Source: Phyllobacteriaceae bacterium UBA1940
GTDB lineage: Bacteria; Pseudomonadota; Alphaproteobacteria; Rhizobiales; Rhizobiaceae
Reading direction: 5' to 3'
Length of the DNA: 6,624 bases
NCBI GenBank assembly: GCA_002336975.1
Contig: DDFA01000007.1
Coordinates: 1 to 6,624 of the forward strand
Shown: positions 1-5,783 of the stretch, in pieces
Numbering within the stretch: the first letter of the stretch is position 1
Layout of the letters: each line of letters opens with the position of its first letter
Translations under genes and position numbers: made by a program
Notes under the pieces: generated by a model
The model's input: only the letters and a program-made list of their open reading frames with translations
Database searches by the model: none
What the model was told of the DNA's origin: nothing

Positions 1-1301
1 AGCAGCCGGCCCAGCCCGAGCAACCCGCGACGGTCGTCCAGCCTGCCGAGCCGGCGCACCCGCCGGCAACCGACGCCAGGCCCGCCAAGCCGAAACGTCC
101 GGCCGGCGAAGCGACGGCCGGCCGGCCGGTGCAGCAGAACGACCCCGAGCGCATCGGCGCCCCGATCAACCCGCCGCCCGCCGTTCCGGTCCTGCCGGAC
201 AGCGGCGGCACGCCGATGCTCGACAGCCAGAAGGAGCCGGCCAAGCCAACCGACAGCGGTCAGCAGACGGCCCAGCCGGTCGCGCCCGCCGAGCCTGCGG
301 CCCCGCCGCCTGCCTCCGACAAGGACGCGCAGAAGGAGACCGTCAAGGTCGAGGACATCACGCCGGTCACCCGCGAGAAGGGCAAGCGCGTCGAGGGCGA
401 GCGTCCGCCGCGCCGCGAGCGTCGCGAAGGCACGGACGTGCTGCGCGAGATCGATGGCCGCATCATCATCGACCTGGGCGGCCGCCCGGTGGTGGAAAGC
501 TCCGACCGTCCCCGCATCGCCCGCGACGCCCGCGATGTCTACTACGAGGAACTGTCGCGTGGCCGCACCCGCGAGACCATCGAGCGTCCGAACGGCGTCA
601 GGATCGTCACCGTGCGCGATCGTTACGGCGAAGTGCTGCGCCGCTCGCGCATCATGCCCGACGGCCGCGAATACGTGCTGGTCTATGTCGACGAGGACCG
701 CCTCGACCGTCGCGACGACCATGGCGGCCGCTGGCGCGACCCCGGCGCGGACCTGCCGCCGCTGGTGCTGACGATCCCGGCCGACGAATATATTCTCGAC
801 GCCGAGCGAGCCCGAAGCGACGAGGACTATTACGAGTTCCTCGACCAGCCGCCGGTCGAGCGCGTCGAGCGGCTCTATTCGATCGACGAGGTCAAGCGTT
901 CGGCGCGCGTCCGCGACACCGTCCGCCGTGTCGACCTCGACACGATCACCTTCGCGTTCGGTTCGGCCGAAATCAGGGAAGACGCGATCAGCCGGCTCGA
1001 CAATGTCGCCAGGGCGATGGAGCGCATGCTCAAGGAGAACCCGGCCGAGACCTTCCTGATCGAGGGTCACACCGACGCCGTCGGCTCGGACATGGCGAAC
1101 CTTGCCTTGTCGGACCGTCGCGCCGAGGCGGTCGCAGCCGCGCTCACCGACGTCTTCGACATCCCGCCGGAGAACCTGACCACCCAGGGTTATGGCGAGC
1201 AGTATCTCAAGGTGAGGACCGAAGCGCCGGAGGAGCGCAACCGCCGCGTCGCCATCCGCCGCATCACCCCGCTGGTCGCCCCGGTGGCGAGCAACAGGTA
1301 A
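1..1301 (+). CDS. OmpA-family outer-membrane/peptidoglycan-associated protein, 5' end outside the window
   Basis: The frame is open from the first complete codon at position 3 to the TAA at 1299-1301 (432 residues), so the gene starts upstream of the window. The GTG at 129 lacks a ribosome-binding site and sits inside proline/alanine-rich coding sequence, so I do not take it as the start. Order of parts: a low-complexity P/A/Q/E linker to about base 350, a strongly charged R/D/E segment rich in 'RPRIARDARD'-like stretches (about 350-920), then an OmpA_C peptidoglycan-binding domain from about 930 to 1275. That domain shows 'FAFGSAEI', 'IEGHTDAVGS', 'LALSDRRAEAV' and 'NRRVAIR', which supply the Asp and Arg used by the family to bind the diaminopimelate of peptidoglycan. 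Family knowledge points to a periplasmic, wall-anchoring role. The function of the charged middle region is unknown. It is followed by its own terminator. Confidence 0.9.
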   Translation, partial: QPAQPEQPATVVQPAEPAHPPATDARPAKPKRPAGEATAGRPVQQNDPERIGAPINPPPAVPVLPDSGGTPMLDSQKEPAKPTDSGQQTAQPVAPAEPAAPPPASDKDAQKETVKVEDITPVTREKGKRVEGERPPRRERREGTDVLREIDGRIIIDLGGRPVVESSDRPRIARDARDVYYEELSRGRTRETIERPNGVRIVTVRDRYGEVLRRSRIMPDGREYVLVYVDEDRLDRRDDHGGRWRDPGADLPPLVLTIPADEYILDAERARSDEDYYEFLDQPPVERVERLYSIDEVKRSARVRDTVRRVDLDTITFAFGSAEIREDAISRLDNVARAMERMLKENPAETFLIEGHTDAVGSDMANLALSDRRAEAVAAALTDVFDIPPENLTTQGYGEQYLKVRTEAPEERNRRVAIRRITPLVAPVASNR

Positions 1302-1339
1302 CGACCCCTGCCCCGTCTCCGATCTGGGGACAGGACATC

Positions 1340-1373
1340 AGCCCGGCCGGCGGAGACGCCGGCCGGGCTTTTA
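1340..1373 (+). terminator. Rho-independent terminator of the OmpA-family gene
   Basis: A perfect 13-bp GC-rich stem (arms 1340-1352 and 1357-1369) closes on a GAGA loop and runs into TTTT, 38 bp after the OmpA stop. It lies between two convergent genes. The opposite strand has no T-run after the hairpin, so it should mainly stop plus-strand transcription. Confidence 0.9.
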
Positions 1374-1384
1374 TCGCCGGGGTC

Positions 1385-1687
1385 TCAGACCTTGTACAGT
1401 CTGAGCGGTGACGTCATAGACCTCGCCACCAAGCCTTTGGCTTCCAGGTCCAGTTGCACGCATTTCAACCACCAGCCGGCCGTGTCGCCGCCGGGGAAAA
1501 GCGCGTCCGGCAGGTGCGGCAGCAGCCTGGCCTTGACCTCGGCTACAGTCGCGCCCGGGGCCGCGCCGGGCAATGCCTTCAAAAACGCGTTCCTCATCGC
1601 CTGGTATTTCGCAGCGTCCACGCGTGTCACACGGCCGGGCGTGTTGGGATTTTCGACCTCGATCTTGTCCGCCAGCAGCCTGGCCAT
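1385..1687 (-). CDS. Small conserved protein, DUF6958-like
   Basis: A 100-residue protein starting at ATG 1687, with a GGGAGG ribosome-binding site at 1694-1699 (6-nt spacer). The pattern 'PGRVTRVDAAKY' near residues 17-28, 'LFPGG' at 63-67, 'GWWLK' at 71-75 and 'VQLDLEAKG' at 77-85 matches a family of small bacterial proteins that I recall as DUF6958; the family number is from memory. The C-terminal half (amphipathic stretch, then 'VQLDLEAKGLVAR' and a basic tail) resembles a winged-helix-like fold, but that is only an impression. There is no signal peptide or membrane segment, so it is probably cytosolic. It begins 13 bp after the SDR gene on the same strand, with its ribosome-binding site inside that gap, so the two are almost certainly one transcript. 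Function unknown. Confidence 0.75.
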   Translation of the reverse strand: MARLLADKIEVENPNTPGRVTRVDAAKYQAMRNAFLKALPGAAPGATVAEVKARLLPHLPDALFPGGDTAGWWLKCVQLDLEAKGLVARSMTSPLRLYKV

Positions 1688-1700
1688 GTAGCGCCTCCCG

Positions 1701-2579
1701 TCAGATCGCGCCGATCACCTTTGTGTCGGTCTTCTTGAACGCCTCGTCCGGCACGAAAAAATCCGCCGCCAGCGGTCCCTTGGCGCCCGGCGCATAGCGC
1801 GAAAAATCCGTCACCCCGGCGTCGCGCAGCACCAGTTCGTCGATGAAGAAATTGCCGCTCGTCTCGCGCGACGGACGTGTCAGGATTTCGTGCGCCGCGT
1901 CGGCCATGATGTCGGGCAGCCGGCTCATCGCCGCCACGGTGTCGCCACCGAGCAGGTTGCGCACCGCGGCCGTGTCGATCGCCGTCAGCGGCCACAGCGA
2001 GTTGAACGCGATCCCGTCCTTGCGAAATTCTTCCGCCATGCCGAGCGTGCACATCGACATGCCGAATTTCGCCATCGTGTAGGCGACATGGTTCTTGAAC
2101 CATTTGGCGCTCATGTCGAGCGGCGGCGACAGGGTCAGCACATGCGGGTTGGCCGCCTTCCTGAGGAACGGGATGCAGGTTTTCGACACCAGGAACGTGC
2201 CGCGCGCATTGATGTCGTTCATCAGATCGTAGCGTTTCATGTCGGTCGCTAGCGTGCCGGTGAGCTGGATGGCGCTGGCGTTGTTGACGCAGATGTCGAC
2301 GCCGCCGAACCGTTCCACGGTCTTTCTCACCGCATCGGCGACCTGCTCCTCCTCGCGGATGTCGCACAGCACCGGCAGCGCCTGGCCGCCCGCCGCCTCG
2401 ATCTCGGCCGCCGCCGTAAAGATCGTGCCGGGCAGTTTCGGATGCGGCTCGGCGGTCTTCGCCGCAATCGTCACATTGGCGCCGTCGCGCGCCGCCCTCA
2501 GCGCGATCGCCAGCCCGATCCCGCGCGACCCGCCTGAGATGAACAGGGTCTTGCCCTTGAGCGAACCGTCGAGCGCCAT
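1701..2579 (-). CDS. SDR-family oxidoreductase, HSDL2-like (no SCP2 domain)
   Basis: A 292-residue short-chain dehydrogenase/reductase starting at ATG 2579, preceded by AGGAGG at 2585-2590 with a 5-nt spacer. Visible SDR elements are the Rossmann motif 'GGSRGIG' (16-22), 'NNAS' (99-102), Asn124, Ser151 and the catalytic 'YTMAK' with Tyr167 and Lys171. The signatures 'AAKTAEPHPKLPGTI', 'LSPPLDM' and 'AYTMAKFGMSM' are those of the hydroxysteroid-dehydrogenase-like protein 2 (HSDL2) subgroup. Unlike animal HSDL2 there is no C-terminal SCP2 lipid-binding domain; the tail after residue 250 is a short extension seen in bacterial members. The expected reaction is NAD(P)-dependent oxidation or reduction of a hydrophobic alcohol/ketone or acyl substrate in the cytosol; the real substrate is not known. 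It is co-transcribed with the downstream DUF6958-like gene and possibly with the upstream cupin. Confidence 0.92.
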   Translation of the reverse strand: MALDGSLKGKTLFISGGSRGIGLAIALRAARDGANVTIAAKTAEPHPKLPGTIFTAAAEIEAAGGQALPVLCDIREEEQVADAVRKTVERFGGVDICVNNASAIQLTGTLATDMKRYDLMNDINARGTFLVSKTCIPFLRKAANPHVLTLSPPLDMSAKWFKNHVAYTMAKFGMSMCTLGMAEEFRKDGIAFNSLWPLTAIDTAAVRNLLGGDTVAAMSRLPDIMADAAHEILTRPSRETSGNFFIDELVLRDAGVTDFSRYAPGAKGPLAADFFVPDEAFKKTDTKVIGAI

Positions 2580-2644
2580 GCGATCCTCCTGCAGAAATCA
2601 GGGCGCGAGTGTGTCACGGGAAAAAGCCCGGCGGCAAGATCGGA

Positions 2645-3043
2645 TCACCGTCCCCGATACTGCTCCTCGCTGACCCTCTCAAGCCAGTCGACCGCCACGC
2701 CGTCCAGCGCCTCCTGGATCGCCAGATGCGCCATGCGCGTCGTCGGCCCCGCGCCGTGCCAGTGCTTTTCGCCGGGCGGGATCCACACCGTGTCGCCGGC
2801 GCGGATCTCCTGCGCCGCCTCGCCCCACACCTGCACAATCCCCGCGCCCAGCGTCACATGCAAGGTCTGGCCAAGCGGATGGGTGTGCCAGTTGGTGCGC
2901 GCGCCGGGCTCGAACGTCACCAGCGCCGCGCGCACCCGCGCCGGTTCGGGCGCCTCGACGATCGGCTCCTGCCACACCGTCCCGGTGAACCAGTCGGCGC
3001 TGGGCCTGCGCGAGGCGGCCTCGCCGTTGCGTGTGATCTTCAT
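2645..3043 (-). CDS. Cupin-domain protein, (R)-mandelonitrile lyase-like / carboxymuconolactone-decarboxylase-associated type
   Basis: A 132-residue single-domain cupin. I start it at the second of two tandem ATGs (3043), because the ribosome-binding site GGGAG (3050-3054) is 6 nt from it but only 3 nt from the ATG at 3046, and family members begin 'MKITR'. An upstream in-frame ATG at 3067 lies outside this signal. Cupin motif 1 is 'HTHPLGQ' with ligands His53, His55 and Gln59; motif 2 is 'PPGEKHWHG' with His94. These positions, together with Ala40, Val42, His106 and Gln110, match what I recall of the manganese-dependent cupin hydroxynitrile lyases (the Granulicella tundricola enzyme). The family is small, cytosolic and metal-dependent; a cyanohydrin activity here is inference, and many relatives are annotated only as quercetin-dioxygenase-like cupins. 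An HSDL2-like SDR follows 65 bp downstream on the same strand. Confidence 0.88.
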   Translation of the reverse strand: MKITRNGEAASRRPSADWFTGTVWQEPIVEAPEPARVRAALVTFEPGARTNWHTHPLGQTLHVTLGAGIVQVWGEAAQEIRAGDTVWIPPGEKHWHGAGPTTRMAHLAIQEALDGVAVDWLERVSEEQYRGR

Positions 3044-3049
3044 CATGGT

Positions 3050-3055
3050 CTCCCT
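3050..3055 (-). promoter_or_regulatory. Ribosome-binding site deciding the cupin start
   Basis: AGGGAG on the minus strand lies 6 nt before the ATG at 3043 and 3 nt before the ATG at 3046. The spacing favours 3043 and rules against the more distal ATG at 3067, which is upstream of this site. Confidence 0.65.
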
Positions 3056-3075
3056 GCTTTGCCCCATTGTTGCAG

Positions 3076-3095
3076 CTAGACCATTTCATGGTTAG
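3076..3095. promoter_or_regulatory. Imperfect palindrome upstream of the cupin gene, operator candidate
   Basis: The arms CTAgACCAT (3076-3084) and ATGGTTAG (3088-3095) are complementary except for one bulged G and surround a TTC centre. The element is in a locally AT-richer stretch about 33 bp before the cupin ATG, where an operator or the promoter would be expected. No regulator is encoded next to it, and I cannot assign it to a known binding family. Confidence 0.35.
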
Positions 3096-3150
3096 ATGGA
3101 AACACTCTGCCGGCGATGGTTTGGGGAGCGCGATGCAAAGGCTGCCGCCG

Positions 3151-3282
3151 CTATCGTCCGACTGCTTCGGGCTGGTGCTGCGCCAGAAACCCGGCGCTCG
3201 GCGCGATCGGCCTGATCACGTCGATCATCACCCCGTTCGGGTCGGCGGTGATGAAATGGCGCTGGCCAAAGACTTGTGAGCG
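3151..3282 (-). pseudogene. C-terminal remnant of a VOC/glyoxalase-like protein
   Basis: Reading the minus strand from 3282 to the TAG at 3151-3153 gives 43 codons including '[13 protein letters not shown]' and 'VMIDVIRPI', ending shortly after 'FLAQHQP'. 'GQRHFxxxDPNGvxIDVI' is the typical C-terminal strand and metal-site region of vicinal-oxygen-chelate (VOC, glyoxalase/bleomycin-resistance) proteins, which are usually 115-150 residues. The N-terminal two thirds are absent: upstream the frame becomes unrelated arginine-rich sequence within about 50 bp of the end of the HlyU-family gene. No start codon or ribosome-binding site precedes the conserved part. I read it as a gene relic left by a deletion. 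A 10-bp direct repeat (3284-3293 and 3313-3322) sits at the edge of the lost part. Confidence 0.7.
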
Positions 3283-3331
3283 CGCGTCGTCGCTTCCTTT
3301 GGAGCAGACGGGGCGTCGTCGCCTCGTCGCC

Positions 3332-3616
3332 TCACCCCTCGAACATCCGGTCGCCCATCTGGTCGACGATCTGCTTGCCCTTGACGATCGCCTGGTCGGC
3401 CGCCAGGTCCTGGCCGGCGAAACGGTCGGCGCGGATGAAGCGGTGCTGTTTCGCCACCCCGTCGATCTGGCGCGAGACCACGCCGCAGGTCTGCCACTGG
3501 CCGGCCTCCTGATAGGGCGTCGCCTGGATCAGATAGCCGTTGTATTCGACTTGCTTGGCCGGGCCGGCCGGTTTCGCGGCATCGCCGCCGCCAAACAGTT
3601 TTTTCAGGAACGACAT
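3332..3616 (-). CDS. HlyU-family protein (putative transcriptional regulator)
   Basis: A 94-residue protein starting at ATG 3616 with GGGAGG at 3626-3631 (9-nt spacer). It opens with '[11 protein letters not shown]', a short glycine/alanine/proline linker, then the conserved core '[11 protein letters not shown]' (25-35), 'GVVSRQIDG' (45-53), 'HRFIRADRF' (58-66) and '[14 protein letters not shown]' (79-92), which is the pattern of alphaproteobacterial HlyU-family proteins (PF10115). These are named after a Vibrio haemolysin activator called HlyU, but the alphaproteobacterial proteins are a different small fold and their regulatory role is not established. No DNA-binding helix-turn-helix is apparent. 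It is divergent from the small secreted protein gene at 3846 and shares a 229-bp intergenic region with it. A perfect palindrome GTTTCGAAAC (3617-3626) directly abuts the start codon. Confidence 0.85.
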   Translation of the reverse strand: MSFLKKLFGGGDAAKPAGPAKQVEYNGYLIQATPYQEAGQWQTCGVVSRQIDGVAKQHRFIRADRFAGQDLAADQAIVKGKQIVDQMGDRMFEG

Positions 3617-3737
3617 GTTTCGAAACCTCCCGGCCGCTGAGACCGGCCCAGTGTCACGCTCGCGCCGCTTTGGTCAACCCGTGCGCCCGGCCCAGACCCT
3701 CAATCCCGCCACCGCCCGATCCGGCGGTCCCGAAAAG

Positions 3738-3774
3738 TGAACTCATTATGAACGTTAGGTTCCGTTGGGGTTCA
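3738..3774. promoter_or_regulatory. Nested dyad GAAC/GTTC array, operator or stress-promoter candidate
   Basis: The sequence reads TGAAC-N7-GAAC-N5-GTTC-N7-GTTCA. The outer pair (3738-3742 with 3770-3774) and the inner pair (3750-3753 with 3759-3762) share one symmetry centre at 3756, and the half-sites on each arm are 11 bp apart, one helical turn. It lies between divergent genes, 71 bp before the secreted-protein ATG and 121 bp before the HlyU-family ATG. On the minus strand it also contains GGAAC followed after 16 nt by GTT, close to the EcfG general-stress promoter pattern (GGAAC-N16/17-CGTT) but about one base short in spacing. Confidence 0.45.
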
Positions 3775-3845
3775 GGCGGCGGGTGGCAAAAACACGGACA
3801 GAACCGCAGCGAATGGTCGCCGTGGCTAGAAACTGGAGAACAATC

Positions 3846-4172
3846 ATGCTTGCCAGGATCAAAACCGTCGCCCTCTCCGCCATGATCGCGCTCGGCGCTT
3901 TCGCAGCAGCGCCCGCAACCGCCAACGCCGGAGACCTGCGCGTGCAGGTTCATTTCGGCGGCCCCGGCTATTACCACGGTCACGACCGTCACTACCGGCC
4001 GTCCTGCCGTCCTGCCCGGGCGTTGAGAAAGGCCCGCAACATGGGCCTACGCCATGCCTGGATCGCCCGCCACAACGCCAATCGCATCGTCGTCAAGGGC
4101 ACGATGCGCGGACATCACCGGTCGATCGTCTTCGCCAAGGCGCCCGGCTGCCCTGTGCGCAACTGGCGCTGA
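3846..4172 (+). CDS. Small secreted basic protein with two cysteines, function unknown
   Basis: A 108-residue protein. I choose ATG 3846 because GGAG at 3835-3838 is 7 nt upstream and translation then begins directly with a signal peptide: basic 'MLARIK', a hydrophobic stretch (8-22) and a cleavage site 'ANA|G' after residue 28. Longer in-frame starts such as TTG 3765 would bury this signal. The mature part (about 80 residues) has a His/Tyr/Gly-rich front ('YYHGHDRHY', 42-50), then 'CRPARALRKARNMGLRHAWI' (54-73), 'RIVVKGTMRGHH' and 'FAKAPGCPV'. Cys54 and Cys102 are the only cysteines and could form one periplasmic disulfide bond. I recall comparable small 'hypothetical' periplasmic proteins with the CRP...GCPV frame in Hyphomicrobiales, but no function. 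Monocistronic, with its own terminator. Confidence 0.8.
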   Translation: MLARIKTVALSAMIALGAFAAAPATANAGDLRVQVHFGGPGYYHGHDRHYRPSCRPARALRKARNMGLRHAWIARHNANRIVVKGTMRGHHRSIVFAKAPGCPVRNWR

Positions 4173-4212
4173 CGGGACCGTTTCCTCCCGCGACTGTCAA
4201 CGCCGATGCACC

Positions 4213-4243
4213 AGGACCCCGCGGCTCGCCGCGGGGTCTTTTT
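4213..4243 (+). terminator. Rho-independent terminator of the small secreted protein gene
   Basis: A 10-bp perfect GC-rich stem (4215-4224 with 4229-4238), a CTCG loop and TTTTT (4239-4243), 40 bp after the stop at 4172. An A-U and a G-U pair extend the base of the stem. The next gene converges from the right, ending at 4274. Confidence 0.92.
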
Positions 4244-4273
4244 GTCGCCGCGGCGCCTCCGGTCCCGGCGCGT

Positions 4274-4897
4274 CTACCCGGCGATGCGCCGCACCGGCTG
4301 GCGCAGCACCGTCTTCAGCCTTTCGGGCGCGGTCTTGCGCGGATCGCCGACATAGATCTCGTGATGATGGCCGGTCTCCGCCAGCCCGTTTTGCGGCAGG
4401 AATTCGCGGTGCAGCCGCGCCAGCACCGGTCCCTCCTCGTCATAGGCGCCGACATGCATGGTCTCGACGCACAGCCCTTCCGCGAGCGGCTCCAGCCGCA
4501 GGCTTTTTGGCGGATCGCCGCGCTTCGCCTTGGCCTTGGCCACCGCCGCCTCGACCATCGCAGGCGTGATCCAGTCGGGCTGCATGATCATCATCGTCCA
4601 CGACCATTTGTCTTTCTGGCGGCTGATGAAGGCGTCCATGTCGCTTGCCCACCACAAACCCTCCAGCGGCATCACCGAATAGTCGCGGCCAAGCTCCTTC
4701 TTCGACATGAATTTGAGCGGATAGCTGACCGAATACAGCCATTCGACCGCCTCCCGATAGGCGTTCGCCGTGTTCGGATCGCCGTGCCCGTCGACCATGA
4801 GATAGTTCATCGCCGGCACGTCGACGATGACGAACCGACCGGCCGGCGGCGCGTAGAGATGTTTCAGCTGCCGCTTGAAATCGATCTTGCCGGTCAT
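4274..4897 (-). CDS. GyrI-like small-molecule-binding domain protein
   Basis: A 207-residue protein starting at ATG 4897 ('MTGKIDFKRQ'); the frame continues upstream to a GTG at 4984, but that would overlap the LysE gene by 70 nt and family members start with 'KIDxKxxLKxLY'. Conserved elements are 'LYAPP' (14-18), 'YLMVDGHGDPN' (32-42), 'VSYPLKFM' (57-64), 'MPLEGLWWASD' (76-86), 'WSWTMMIMQPDWIT' (98-111), 'AYDEEGP' (151-157) and 'HHHEIYVGDPR' (177-187). This is the stand-alone COG4832 form of the GyrI-like/SRPBCC-like ligand-binding fold, without an AraC DNA-binding domain. Relatives bind hydrophobic or cationic small molecules, and some hydrolyse cyclopropane-containing genotoxins; Glu residues in 'DEEGP' and 'HHEIY' are the kind of conserved acids involved. 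The ribosome-binding site is poor, so translational coupling to the LysE gene 17 nt upstream is likely. Confidence 0.88.
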   Translation of the reverse strand: MTGKIDFKRQLKHLYAPPAGRFVIVDVPAMNYLMVDGHGDPNTANAYREAVEWLYSVSYPLKFMSKKELGRDYSVMPLEGLWWASDMDAFISRQKDKWSWTMMIMQPDWITPAMVEAAVAKAKAKRGDPPKSLRLEPLAEGLCVETMHVGAYDEEGPVLARLHREFLPQNGLAETGHHHEIYVGDPRKTAPERLKTVLRQPVRRIAG

Positions 4898-4914
4898 CTC
4901 ATCGGCCCGCCATG

Positions 4915-5526
4915 TCAGCGATCGGTCAGCGCCAGCTTTGCGCCCAGCGCCAGGAACGCGGCGGCGAAGCTGCGCCGCATCCACGCCATCACATTGGGGC
5001 TGCCCAGCACCTTGTCGCGCATCGAGGCGGCGAACAGGCCGTAAATGGCGAAGATCACGAACGTCGCGGCCATGAACACGCCCGACAGTTCCAGCATCCT
5101 CGGCAGCACGTGCGGTTCGGCCGGCGAGATGAACTGCGGCAGGAAGGCGACGAAAAAGATCGACAGTTTCGGATTGAGCAGGTTGAGCAGCACCCCGTCG
5201 ACGATCACCTGCCAGGCGGAACGCGCATCGGACTGCGCGTCGATCTTCATCGCGCCGCGTTGCTTGATTGTCGCCCAGGCCATGTAGAGCAGATAGGCGA
5301 CGCCGGCATATTTGACGATGTCGAACAGCAGCGCCGAGGTGTGCAGCAGCGCCGCCAGCCCGGTGATCGCCGCGATCAGGTGCGGCACGATGCCGAGCGT
5401 ACAGGCGAACGCCGCCCAGATGCTGGCGCGCGCCCCGCGCGTCAGCCCCGCCGCGATGGTGTAAGTGGCGCCGACGCCAGGCGACGCAACGATGATCAGC
5501 GTGGTGATCAGGAATTCAGGCGACAT
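4915..5526 (-). CDS. LysE/RhtB-family small-molecule exporter
   Basis: A 203-residue inner-membrane protein starting at ATG 5526 (GGAG at 5537-5540, 10-nt spacer, weak). About six hydrophobic segments are visible: 5-27, 36-60, 66-87, 110-133, 146-167 and 186-201. Family marks are the N-terminal 'ASPGVGATYTIAAGLTRG' (14-31), which replaces the common 'PGPN' loop and is typical of a subgroup with 'YTxAAGL', 'CTLGIVPH' (42-49), 'YAGVAYLLYMAW' (73-84) and 'LLNPKLSIFFVAFLPQF' (116-132). LysE/RhtB proteins export amino acids and related amphipathic metabolites using the proton gradient; the substrate cannot be read from the sequence. It is the first gene of a pair with the GyrI-like gene 17 bp downstream, suggesting one transcript for sensing or modifying and exporting the same type of compound. 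Confidence 0.92.
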   Translation of the reverse strand: MSPEFLITTLIIVASPGVGATYTIAAGLTRGARASIWAAFACTLGIVPHLIAAITGLAALLHTSALLFDIVKYAGVAYLLYMAWATIKQRGAMKIDAQSDARSAWQVIVDGVLLNLLNPKLSIFFVAFLPQFISPAEPHVLPRMLELSGVFMAATFVIFAIYGLFAASMRDKVLGSPNVMAWMRRSFAAAFLALGAKLALTDR

Positions 5527-5783
5527 CGGCGGCGAGCTCCGGACGGGTGCGTTTCAGCCCATGCTGCCCGTGTTGGAAGGCGGTTGCAACTGGGGCGCCG
5601 CACAGGATGGCTCGATCAGGACGGGCACCCCCCGCCGCCCGCGGTCAGCGCCGGCAACAGGCTGAAGCAGGGCTCCCAGGCATCAATAGAAGCCTGCAAT
5701 TCCAGCAGTTTTCAGCCCCACGCATTAAGAGATTTGCAATCGAAGCATTCATATATTGCTGAATTGCCATCAGAGCGTCTAAC
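5527..5783. other. Intergenic region between divergent LysE and VWA genes
   Basis: These 257 bp separate two divergently transcribed genes. The left 150 bp are GC-rich and I find no recognisable protein or RNA in them. The right 100 bp are markedly AT-rich, carry the long-spaced inverted repeat and should hold the promoter of the VWA gene. I cannot pick a convincing -35/-10 pair. Confidence 0.5.
5696..5767. repeat. Long-spaced inverted repeat upstream of the VWA gene
   Basis: GCAATTCcAGCA (5696-5707) and TGCTGAATTGC (5757-5767) are complementary apart from one extra C and are separated by 49 nt. They lie in an unusually AT-rich stretch directly upstream of the VWA gene ATG at 5784. The element may be a pair of regulator sites or a stem in the 5' untranslated RNA. 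A shorter hairpin CTGC/GCAG overlaps the left arm. Confidence 0.35.

Noticed and set aside
129..131. GTG as the start of the OmpA-family gene
   Set aside because: The same frame is open with the same composition from position 3 and there is no ribosome-binding site before 129.
1627..2367. 246-codon minus-strand frame inside the SDR gene
   Set aside because: Out-of-frame with the SDR, whose catalytic motifs and ribosome-binding site are clear; the product is R/H-rich low-complexity sequence.
3044..3067. ATG 3067 as the cupin start
   Set aside because: The ribosome-binding site lies downstream of it, and family members begin at the later 'MKITR'.
3765..3845. Extended N-terminus of the small secreted protein from TTG 3765
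   Set aside because: It would place 27 extra residues ahead of a clean signal peptide and lies within the operator-like array; ATG 3846 has a proper ribosome-binding site.
4898..4984. GTG 4984 as the start of the GyrI-like protein
   Set aside because: It overlaps the LysE gene by 70 nt and adds 29 residues unlike the family; 'MTGKIDF' fits the conserved N-terminus.
5527..5690. Possible gene remnant between the LysE and VWA genes
   Set aside because: I read all frames for recognisable motifs and found none; the short frames are P/R/A-rich without a family pattern.
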